From: Myxococcales bacterium
GTDB lineage: Bacteria; Myxococcota_A; Polyangia; Haliangiales; Haliangiaceae
Direction: 5' to 3'
Length of the DNA stretch: 64,000 nt
Assembly (NCBI GenBank): GCA_016706545.1
Contig: JADJJK010000011.1
Location: 62,001 to 126,000, forward strand
Part shown: piece after piece, positions 10,534 to 24,201 of the stretch
Layout: each line of letters opens with the position of its first letter
Position numbering within the stretch: position 1 is the stretch's first letter
Program-made: the position numbers and the translations under genes
The notes under the pieces: generated by a model
The model's database searches: none
The model's input: only the letters and a program-made list of their open reading frames with translations
What the model was told of the DNA's origin: nothing

Positions 10534-10622
10534 AGCACGGTGGTTGGGTCGAGCACGGTGGTTGGGTCAAGCACGGTGGTTGGGTCGAGCACGGTGGGTG
10601 GGTCGAGCACGGTGGGTGTGGC
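10534..10622. repeat. 18-bp tandem repeat, about five units
   Basis: Units of AGCACGGTGGTTGGGTCG follow each other at 10534, 10552, 10570, 10588 and 10606, the last two with GGTGGG variants and the last truncated. There are no spacers, so this is a minisatellite and not a CRISPR array. Confidence 0.9.
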
Positions 10623-10647
10623 AGCACGGCTCACGAGGTCGCGGAAG

Positions 10648-10700
10648 CCTCCGCGGAAACGTTGGCGTGATCCAAGTCGCAGCGCGTTTCCGCGGAAGCC
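10648..10700. repeat. 53-bp dyad element, copy 2
   Basis: Same orientation and sequence as the copy at 10201-10253. It lies immediately after the 18-bp minisatellite. The flanks differ outside the 53 bp apart from a short GTCGCGG/ATCGCGG similarity on the left, which helps define the element ends. Confidence 0.85.
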
Positions 10701-10949
10701 GCGCGGCGCTCCGGGCTCCCGAGATGAATTGGATTCGCCACTACGACTCACCAGCGAAAGCCTCGATGACGGTTGTCGTCTGGTGTGGGTTGATTTCGGA
10801 GCCGCCCGCGCTTCGCCGACATGCAGCGAAGACTGCCGACATACGCTGTTCTCGCCGACATGACCGACACGCAGCCTGACAACTGGTGACCGCACCACAG
10901 TCTGTCTGCCGCTGGCGGCGCACAACTGCTAGGGTCGATCCTTAGGAAT

Positions 10950-12235
10950 ATGCTTGTACGCCCCTCGCTGAATGCGGTCCCTTTCTTGAGCAAGACGCTC
11001 GTGCTCGGTGCGCTACTGGCGGCCGCTGGATGCGGCGACGACGGCGACGACGTGGGGGACCTTCCGGGGCTCTCGCCGCAGGAGATCTCGTTGACGGTGG
11101 TGCCGGCGGCGGAGCTCGCCGCCAACGGCGGCGATGTTCACGTCGGCTTCGTGGCGTACCAGGATGGCGACGGACCCTGGCAGCTCATGGAGTCCAAGGG
11201 TGAACGCTACAGCGCGCTCATCAAGTCCTCGCGCTTCGGGGTGGCGGTTGGTTGCACGCAGCATGTCCTGCAAGGCACCACGCTGTCGGCGGCGTTCGTC
11301 AGCGTGCAGCACGCCACGGTGGACGAGGGCACGGCGCTGACCGACTACGCCTGTGTCGATCTCTTGAAGCCGCGGCAGATCACCGGCACCGCGACGGGGC
11401 TCGCCTCGCCCTCCACGATCTTCCGCCTGGGCACGGGCGAAGGCAGCTCCAACACCAACGCGCGGGCGGGCGGCTTCTCGGTGAACGCCTACGCGGCGCC
11501 CACCGAGGTCGTCGGGTACTACGACGGCGGGAGCCCGGGGGCCTCCAAGGTCGTTCGCGTCTCCAACGTGGACCCGCGCCAGGGCGCGCCGATCTCGCTC
11601 GACTTTGGCGCGGGCGCCACGCCGGTGAGCTATCCGGTGACGGCGCCGGCGGGGTGCCGGTCCTGGTGTCTGCGCATGTTCGCAACCAGTCGGACGGCCG
11701 GTATCTGCACTTGTGGTCGCTCCGAGACCAGCTCGCCTACAGCACGATGCCAAGCTCGCTCTTGCGCGCTGGCGATCTGATCCGGGTCGGGATCACCGCG
11801 ACGCGGCCGGGCGCCACCGAGGAGTCCTTCCTCTACCTCGGCGCGCCGGGGCCGGCGAGCCTGCAGTTTGGCCCAGCCTTCACGCCGACGGCGCCCGCGC
11901 GCACCGCGGCGCCCGGCGTGCGCGCCGCCTTCTCGGTGAGCGGCAGCGCCGACACCCTGCCCCAGGTCAGCTACCAGCTCTCGGCGAGCACCCGCGCGGG
12001 CAGCGCGCTCGCCTGGCAATCGGTGGCCATCTCGCAGCGCTGGTTCGCAGACGCCGCGACCACCGCCTATGAGCTCCCCGACTTCAGCGGCCTGCCCGGC
12101 TGGAGCAACGCGATGGCCATGGACTCCAGCGTGCCGCTGAAGTGGTCCGTGACGCGGCAAGAGCAGAGCGACAAGAGCTACCAGGCCGGCTTGCTCGTGC
12201 GCACCAGCATGGTCTCTGGCGAGCTGGCGAACTGA
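10950..12235 (+). CDS. putative lipoprotein, interrupted by one frameshift
   Basis: About 428 residues when joined. The N-terminus is a signal with lipobox (LLAAAGCGDD), so it is probably lipid-anchored. The rest is beta-rich with no domain I recognise (VGFVAYQDGDGPWQLM, VGYYDGGSPGASKVVRVSN, FLYLGAPGPASLQFGP, ALAWQSVAISQRWF). The frame opening at 10950 runs well to about 11650, and the continuation is in another frame from GVPVLVSAHVRNQSDGRYLHLW to the TGA at 12233. Adding one G to the run at 11651-11654 joins them. A sequencing error is more likely than a pseudogene because the downstream half keeps perfect protein character to a normal stop. Confidence 0.7.
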
Positions 12236-12281
12236 GCGACCGGCCGCGCTGCGGGCCACGACCAGCCACGTCGCCGACGGC

Positions 12282-13043
12282 TCACCGCAGCGCGGTGTCA
12301 CGCCGGCGCAGCAGCGCCGCGACCTGCGCTTCATCGCGGCCATCGCCGAAGTCCGCGTGCAGGACCTGGTGCATGGTCTCCCCGGTGTACTGGCCGCCGC
12401 CGAGGTTGGGCGCGCCGCCCTCGACGTCCACCGTACACTCCGCCAGGTGGCCGCCCCAGAAGCAGAAGGCGTGCTCCTTGGCGCTAATCAAGACCTGCGC
12501 GCGCGCCTTGCCCCAGACGTTGGTCGCGTAGTTCGTGCAGTTGCCAAAGAGCACGCCGTCCACCGTGAGGTCGCCGGTGCAGGCGAGCTCGGCGGTGGTG
12601 ACCAGGTGCCGCGCGCGCAGGTCGCCCAGCACCAGCAGCCCGCCAGCGCGAAAGTCCTGCTTCAGGGTGCCGCGGACGGTCAGCGCGCCGGCGACGATCA
12701 GGTTGGAGCCGCCAGCGGGCAGGTGCAGCTCGTCGAGCTCGACCGCGCCGTCGATCCACTGCACGCTGGGCAGCGTGAACGTCTCCGGGTCGAAGAGGCC
12801 GTCGACCGCGGGGTTGGCGGGCAGCGGCGGGACCTTGGCCAGCAGGGCGCGGGCCTCGGCGAGCGTCATCGGCTGGGCCCCCGGGTAGCGCGGCGCGCGC
12901 AAGAGGTGCTCGGTCGCGGCGCGCTGCTCGGCGTCTCGGCGAGCGGCCAGGGCGCCCTCCCGCTTCTTCTCCGCGGCCCTGGCCTCGAAGGCCTCCTTGG
13001 AGATCCCTAGCCGTCTGGCTAGCTCGTCGCTCAGCGTGCTCAT
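12282..13043 (-). CDS. hypothetical protein with beta-helix-like strand repeats
   Basis: 253 residues. Residues 1-45 are charged and helical (EEAFEARAAEKKREGALAARR pattern). Residues about 95-175 show regular short strands spaced like a right-handed beta-helix (VELDELHLPAGGSNLIVAGALTV, TLKQDFRAGGLLVLGDLRARHLVTTAELACTGDLTVDGVLFG). This pattern recalls polymer-forming bactofilin-type folds, but flanking sequence and length do not match closely and I do not assign the family. No signal or membrane segment is seen. It is convergent with the lipoprotein to its left and divergent from the GST on its right. Soluble and cytoplasmic is the best guess. Confidence 0.7.
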   Translation of the reverse strand: MSTLSDELARRLGISKEAFEARAAEKKREGALAARRDAEQRAATEHLLRAPRYPGAQPMTLAEARALLAKVPPLPANPAVDGLFDPETFTLPSVQWIDGAVELDELHLPAGGSNLIVAGALTVRGTLKQDFRAGGLLVLGDLRARHLVTTAELACTGDLTVDGVLFGNCTNYATNVWGKARAQVLISAKEHAFCFWGGHLAECTVDVEGGAPNLGGGQYTGETMHQVLHADFGDGRDEAQVAALLRRRDTALR

Positions 13044-13149
13044 GACGCAGGGAGCCTACCACCGCGGCGCGCGCGGGCGACGGCGGCCCGACGGCGGCCC
13101 GACCTCGACCCGACGCCAGGCACCGCGAGACGTGGCACAGTGCGCATCG

Positions 13150-13854
13150 ATGACGACCCTCGCCAACTTCCCGATCACCGCCAAGTGGCCACCGCAGCAC
13201 CCCGAGCGGCTGCAGCTCTACTCCTTGCCCACCCCCAACGGCGTGAAGGTCTCGATCGCGCTGGAGGAGACCGGGCTTGCGTACGAGCCGCACCTGGTCA
13301 GCTTCGATCGCAACGATCAGACGTCTCCGGAGTTCCTCTCGCTCAACCCCAACAACAAGATCCCGGCGATCCTCGATCCCGACGGGCCCGGCGGCGCGCC
13401 GCTGGCGCTGTTCGAGTCCGGCGCGATCTTGCTGTACCTGGCGGAGAAGTCCGGCCAGCTACTGCCCGCTGATCCGGCGGCGCGCTGGCACACCACGCAG
13501 TGGCTGATGTTCCAGATGGGCGGCCTTGGGCCCATGTTCGGGCAGGTCGGCTTCTTCGTGAAGTTCGCCGGCAAGGACTACGAGGACAAGCGCCCGCGCG
13601 ACCGCTATGTCGCGGAGGCCAAGCGCCTGCTCGGCGTGCTCGACCGCCACCTCGCCGACCGGGCCTGGATGATGGGCGATGCGTACACCATCGCAGACAT
13701 CGCGATCTGGCCGTGGATCCGCACGCTCAAGGTCTTCTACCAGGCCGACGAGCTGGTGGGCCTTGGCGAGTGTCACAACGTCGGCCGTGTGCTTGAGGCG
13801 TTCCTGGCGCGGCCCGCGGTGCAGCGCGGGCTCAACGTGCCGCTGCGGACCTAG
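13150..13854 (+). CDS. glutathione S-transferase, nu-class/Ure2p-like
   Basis: 234 residues. The N-terminal thioredoxin fold carries LYSLPTPNGVKVSIALEETGL, the TPNGxKV active-site region typical of the YfcG/YghU group. NPNNKIPAILDPD (cis-Pro) and LFESGAILLYLAEK (Glu-Ser glutathione grip) follow. The helical domain contains MMGDAYTIADIAIWPW, the conserved N-capping motif. Relatives act as disulfide-bond reductases or peroxidases using glutathione, which would fit a position just upstream of katG. The ATG at 13150 is chosen because the homology begins within a few residues; no strong ribosome site precedes it. Upstream sequence in frame is Arg-rich and unlikely. Confidence 0.9.
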   Translation: MTTLANFPITAKWPPQHPERLQLYSLPTPNGVKVSIALEETGLAYEPHLVSFDRNDQTSPEFLSLNPNNKIPAILDPDGPGGAPLALFESGAILLYLAEKSGQLLPADPAARWHTTQWLMFQMGGLGPMFGQVGFFVKFAGKDYEDKRPRDRYVAEAKRLLGVLDRHLADRAWMMGDAYTIADIAIWPWIRTLKVFYQADELVGLGECHNVGRVLEAFLARPAVQRGLNVPLRT

Positions 13855-13912
13855 GGTGACCCAGTACGACCTCGCGAGGCGGCCCTCCGGCGGCGGCTCG
13901 CTTCCAGGTCAA

Positions 13913-13931
13913 TGATAGGCATGCCCTATCA
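13913..13931. promoter_or_regulatory. OxyR-like dyad upstream of katG
   Basis: TGATAGGCATGCCCTATCA is a 19-bp dyad with perfect 7-bp arms. It contains ATAG-N7-CTAT, exactly one half of the extended OxyR consensus (ATAG-N7-CTAT-N7-ATAG-N7-CTAT). The expected second half to the right is poor (ATCA at the right spacing). It lies about 185 bp before katG. An OxyR site is a reasonable inference; another LysR-type regulator would also fit. Confidence 0.55.
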
Positions 13932-14115
13932 GATGCATCACTAGCGCGCGGTGGACATAATCAGCGAGGCAACCCATGCTGACGCTCACTTCCCACCGAG
14001 GCGACAGGGAGTCGCCCTTGGATCTTTCGACGCCCACGCCGACGCCAGCGCGACGTGCCAGCCGCGCACTTCGACGACATCCCGCCGGCACACCACACGA
14101 TGAGAGGAGCACGTC

Positions 14116-16342
14116 ATGACTGACAAGAACAAGCCCGCCTCCGACAAGAGCACGCCCAGGACCGGCACCTGCCCGGTGATGCACGGCACCAACGCGACCG
14201 GGGCGAACCGCACGAACCGCGACTGGTGGCCAAACCAGCTCAACCTCAAGATCCTCCATCAGCACGCCGCCGCCTCAAACCCCATGGGGGAGTCCTTCCG
14301 CTACGCCGAGGAGTTCAAGAAGCTCGACCTGGCGGCGCTCAAGAAGGACCTCTACGCGCTGATGACGGACTCTCAGGACTGGTGGCCCGCCGACTACGGC
14401 CACTACGGGCCGCTGTTCATCCGCATGGCGTGGCACAGCGCCGGCACCTACCGCATCGGCGATGGCCGCGGCGGCGCCGGGCTCGGGCACGCAGCGCTTC
14501 GCGCCGCTCGATAGCTGGCCGGACAACGCCAACCTCGACAAGGCGCGGCGGCTCTTGTGGCCGCTCAAGCAGAAGGTCGGCAGCCAGATCTCCTGGGCCG
14601 ATCTCATGATCCTCGCGGGCAACTGCGCGCTCGAGTCGATGGGGCTTGGGACCTTTGGCTTCGGCGGCGGCCGCGTCGATCTGTGGGAGCCCGAGGAGGA
14701 CATCACCTGGGGCACCGAGGACACGTGGCTTGGCGACCAGCGCTACGAAGGAGACCGGGAGCTGGCGAACCCGCTGGCCGCCGTGCAGATGGGGCTCATC
14801 TACGTCAACCCGGAGGGGCCTGGCGGCAAGCCTGATCCCGTCGCGTCGGGCCGGGACATCCGCGAGACCTTCGCGCGCATGGCGATGAACGACGAGGAGA
14901 CGGTCGCGCTGGTCGCCGGCGGACACACCTTTGGCAAGGCGCACGGCGCCGGTGATCCGGCGCTCGTCGGCCGCGAGCCCGAGGGCGCGCCCATCGAGGA
15001 GCTGGGCCTTGGCTGGCGCAACGCGCTCGGCAAAGGCCACGGCGCGCACACCACGACCAGCGGGATCGAAGGGGCCTGGAAGCCGAACCCGACCCGGTGG
15101 GACAACGGCTACTTCGACACGCTGTTTGGCTACGAGTGGCAGCTCACGAAGAGCCCCGCTGGGGCCTGGCAGTGGATCCCGACCGATCCCGCGGCGGCGA
15201 CGCTGGTACAGGACGCGCACGATCCGACCAAGCGCCATCCGCCCATGATGACCACAGCCGATCTCGCGCTGCGCATGGACCCGATCTACGAGCCCATCTC
15301 TCGGCGCTTTCACCAGCACCCGGAGCAGTTCGCGGCGGCCTTCGCCCGAGCGTGGTTCAAGCTGACCCACCGCGACCTGGGGCCGCGCACGCGCTACCTG
15401 GGCCCCGAGGTCCCCGCCGAAGATCTCCTCTGGCAGGACCCGATCCCCGCGGTCGATCACCCGCTCGTCGAGGCGCAGGACATCGCCGCGCTCAAGGCGT
15501 CGCTCCTGGCCAGCGGGCTGACCATCTCCGAGCTGGTCGCGACCGCGTGGGCGGCAGCGGCCACCTTTCGCGGCTCCGACAAGCGCGGCGGCGCCAACGG
15601 GGCGCGGGTCAGGCTCGCGCCGCAGCGGGACTGGGAGGTCAACCAGCCGGCGCAGCTCGCCAGGGTGCTCGGCGTCCTGGCGCAGCTCCAGCAGCAGTTC
15701 AACTCGTCGCAGCCGGGCGGCAAGCGGATCTCGCTCGCCGACCTGATCGTGCTCGGCGGCTGCGCGGCCGTCGAGCAGGCGGCCAGGAACGCCGGGCAGG
15801 ACGTGGAGGTGCCGTTCACGCCGGGCCGCATGGACGCCTCCGAGGCGCAGACCGACGCCGAGTCGTTCTCGGTCCTCGAGCCGGTCGCCGATGGCTTCCG
15901 CAACTATCGCAAGGCTGGGATCCGCGGCGTGACCGAGGCGATGCTGGTGGACCGCGCGCAGCTCTTGACGTTGACGGCCCCCGAGATGACGGCGCTGGTC
16001 GGCGGGCTGCGCGTGCTCGACGGCAACGTCGGGCGCTCGCAGCACGGGGTGTTCACCCAGCGCCCGGGCACCCTCAGCAACGACTTCTTCGTCCACCTGC
16101 TGGACATGAACACGTCGTGGAAGCCGGCGGCGGCGGACGGCGAGCTCTTCGAGGGGCGGGACCGCGCGACCGGCGCGCTGAGGTGGACGGCCACCCGGGT
16201 CGATCTCGTCTTCGGCTCGAACTCCCAGCTACGCGCGCTGGCCGAGGTCTATGCGTGCGACGGCGCGCAGCCGAAGTTCGTGCGCGACTTCGCGGCGGCG
16301 TGGAGCAAGGTGATGCACCTCGATCGCTTCGACCTGGCGTGA
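14116..16342 (+). CDS. katG: catalase-peroxidase KatG, interrupted by one frameshift
   Basis: Haem enzyme that destroys hydrogen peroxide; about 741 residues when joined, normal for KatG. The first frame reads from MTDKNKPASDK through CPVMHG, WWPNQLNLKILHQH, and FIRMAWHSAGTYRIGDGRGG. This includes the distal Arg, the Trp of the Met-Tyr-Trp adduct and the distal His. The second frame continues TQRFAPLDSWPDN and runs to DRFDLA. It includes MGLIYVNPEG (adduct Tyr), AGGHTFGKAHGAG (proximal His) and the C-terminal catalase-like domain SNDFFVHLLDMN. One extra G in the GGG at 14479-14481 explains the break. The ribosome site GAGAGGAG precedes the ATG. An OxyR-like dyad lies upstream and a GST gene precedes it. 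Probably functional in the cell if the frameshift is a sequencing error. Confidence 0.93.
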
Positions 16343-16362
16343 CCGGTCGCCGCGCGCTGACC

Positions 16363-16381
16363 GCCGCGCTGCGAGCGCGGC
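16363..16381. terminator. hairpin between convergent katG and gltD
   Basis: GCCGCGCT-GCG-AGCGCGGC forms a perfect 8-bp stem with a 3-base loop in the 46-bp gap between the convergent stops. There is no T-tract, so intrinsic termination is uncertain, but position and symmetry suit a bidirectional terminator. Confidence 0.5.
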
Positions 16382-16388
16382 GCCACCC

Positions 16389-17891
<1,503 letters not shown>

Positions 17892-17960
17892 GGGAGAGTC
17901 CTCTCTCGTCGTTTCGTCGCGATCCGGTGCAGGTTCGGGGAGGCAGCGGCTACCCGGCCC

Positions 17961-22545
<4,585 letters not shown>

Positions 22546-22693
22546 TGCGTCGCAAACACGATAACGCCATGCGTCAGCCGGGAAAAGGCGAAACGTGCCG
22601 AGGTGGGGAGAGCGGCGCCGGAAGCCTCGGCCGCGCGGGCCACGGTGGGCCATGCCCCGGTCTCGTCCGCCGGGTGGCGATATTTCACTTGAT

Positions 22694-22705
22694 GGTTAGA
22701 TAACC
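22694..22705. promoter_or_regulatory. 12-bp dyad just before the ArsR-type gene
   Basis: GGTTAGATAACC has perfect 5-bp arms and ends nine bases before the ATG of a gene with an ArsR-type helix-turn-helix. ArsR proteins commonly bind such dyads to repress their own promoters, so this is a candidate autoregulatory operator. The AT-rich surround (22683-22712) is unusual for this genome. Confidence 0.5.
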
Positions 22706-22714
22706 GGATGGTAA

Positions 22715-24127
22715 ATGAACCGCATGCAGTCGACTGACCAGCGGACCGACTCGTCGCCGGCCTTGTCGATGGTCTTCTCGGCGCTCGCCGACCCGACGCG
22801 GCGGGCGATCCTCGCGCGCCTGGCGGCCGGAGAGGCGCCGGTCAAGGACCTCGCGGAGCCGTTCGCGCTGTCCGGTCCGGCGATCACCAAGCACCTCAAG
22901 GTGCTCGAGCGCGCCGGGCTCATCTCGCGGAGCCGCGACGGACAGCAGCGCCCCTGCCGGCTGGAGCCGCGCGGGCTCGAGCCAGCCGCAGACTGGCTCG
23001 AGTCCTATCGGGCCATGTGGGAGGAGCGGCTCGACCGCCTCGATGCGTACCTAAAGAGCATGACCGCGGCGGCGGCGCCGCGCCCGCCGCGACCGCGACC
23101 GACCCCGACCGCGACGCCAAAGAAGACGGCGCGCCGAAGCCAAGCCCAGGACGGGAAGGAGAGACGCCATGGCCTCAAGAAGAGGTCGAACGAGCTCCGG
23201 CTCACCCGCGTCTACGACGCGCCCGTGCGCGCTGTGTGGGACGCATGGACGATCCCGGAGCAGGTCGAGAAGTGGTGGGGCCCGCGCGGCTTCACCATCA
23301 CCACGCACGCCAAGGACCTCCGCGTCGGCGGCACCTGGCGATACACGATGCACGGTCCGGACGGCGTCGACTACCCGAACGTCACGAAGTACTTCGTGGT
23401 CGAGCCCTACGAGAAGCTCGTCTACGACCACGGAGGCACAGATGACACGCCGCCGCTCTTCCGGGTGACGGTGACGTTCTCGGAGGAGCGCGGCAAGACG
23501 ACGATGGAGATGATCATGTCGCTGGCGACGCCCGAGGCCGCCGAGCAGATCGCGGGGTTCATCAAGAAGGCCGGCGGTCACGCGACGTGGGATCGGCTCG
23601 CCGAGCACCTCGAGCAGGCGGCGACCGGCAGGTCGACCTTCGTCATCAACCGCACGTTCGACGCGCCCATCGCGCGCGTGTTCGAGATGTGGACGAGCCC
23701 CGAGCACCTGGCCAGGTGGCTGGCGCCGGTGGGCACGACGATGCGCTTCCTTCGCTCGGAGATCGCGCCTGGCAAGAGCACGCTCTTTGCGATCACGGGC
23801 GCGCACGGCGCGATGCACGTGCGCGCCGAGTACCTCGCGATCGAGCCGCCCCGCCGCGTCGTCTACGCGCAGCAGTTCGTCGACGAGCACGAGCGGCCCG
23901 CGCCAGCCCCCGGCGCGGACACCTGGCCCGCGACGCTGCTGATGACGGTGCTCTTCACCGAGGAGACGCCCGAGCGGACGCGCGTGACCTTGACGAGCGA
24001 GCCGCACGGCGTCGCCTCCGCCGCGGAGCTGGAGGCGTTCACGCGCGAGCGCGCCGGCATGACGCTCGGCTTCACCGGCTCGTTCGACGTGCTCGAGGCG
24101 CTGCTCGCGCCAGCGCACGCGGCGTGA
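22715..24127 (+). CDS. ArsR-family HTH fused to two AHSA1/SRPBCC domains
   Basis: 470 residues in one open frame. Residues about 15-100 are a winged helix of the ArsR type (FSALADPTRRAILARLAAGEAPVKDLAEPFALSGPAITKHLKVLERAGLI) without the metal-binding Cys motif. A Pro/Ala/Lys linker follows. Then come two SRPBCC lipocalin-like domains of the AHSA1 type, about 160-305 (VYDAPVRAVWDAWTIPEQVEKWWGP) and 310-468 (TFDAPIARVFEMWTSPEHLARWLAP). In most bacteria the regulator and the AHSA1 protein are separate adjacent genes. Here an ATG at 23169 with a good AAGGAGAG site lies at the junction in a different frame. One extra base after it would give a separate start leading directly into the AHSA1 homology. 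The fusion may therefore be an artefact. Ligand unknown. Confidence 0.8.
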   Translation: MNRMQSTDQRTDSSPALSMVFSALADPTRRAILARLAAGEAPVKDLAEPFALSGPAITKHLKVLERAGLISRSRDGQQRPCRLEPRGLEPAADWLESYRAMWEERLDRLDAYLKSMTAAAAPRPPRPRPTPTATPKKTARRSQAQDGKERRHGLKKRSNELRLTRVYDAPVRAVWDAWTIPEQVEKWWGPRGFTITTHAKDLRVGGTWRYTMHGPDGVDYPNVTKYFVVEPYEKLVYDHGGTDDTPPLFRVTVTFSEERGKTTMEMIMSLATPEAAEQIAGFIKKAGGHATWDRLAEHLEQAATGRSTFVINRTFDAPIARVFEMWTSPEHLARWLAPVGTTMRFLRSEIAPGKSTLFAITGAHGAMHVRAEYLAIEPPRRVVYAQQFVDEHERPAPAPGADTWPATLLMTVLFTEETPERTRVTLTSEPHGVASAAELEAFTRERAGMTLGFTGSFDVLEALLAPAHAA

Positions 24128-24141
24128 TGGCCTAGCCGTCA

Positions 24142-24163
24142 GCGAGCGTTCGCTGGCGCTCGC
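24142..24163. terminator. hairpin between convergent genes
   Basis: GCGAGCG and CGCTCGC form a 7-bp stem with an 8-base loop, 15 bp after the AHSA1 stop and before the convergent kinase gene. It is followed by a short repeat of GGCGCCTATC words (24169-24206) in which the kinase gene's TAG stop is embedded. No T-tract is present. Confidence 0.4.
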
Positions 24164-24201
24164 CAGCGGCGCCTATCGACCCTATCGGCGCCTATCGGCG
24201 C

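Larger units (their letters stand above)
9900..10949. other. 1-kb repeat-rich non-coding region
   Basis: No frame here looks like a real gene. The longest readings are Arg-rich or translate the repeats themselves. The region holds two identical copies of a 53-bp dyad element, one 18-bp tandem array, a T-rich patch with repeated AGAACCCAGA-like words (about 10433-10483) and an unusually low-GC stretch at 10095-10150. The composition differs from the flanks and suggests accumulation of small mobile or expanding repeats next to the HNH gene. Confidence 0.6.

Noticed and set aside
10534..10622. Possible CRISPR array
   Set aside because: Units are directly adjacent with no spacers and no cas genes are present.
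9247..10700. Insertion sequence or prophage
   Set aside because: No transposase, integrase or terminal repeats bounding a larger unit; only small dyads and the HNH gene.
10089..10925. Minus-strand reading through the repeat region
   Set aside because: Translation is Arg/Pro/Leu-rich and consists of the translated 53-bp and 18-bp repeats; no ribosome site.
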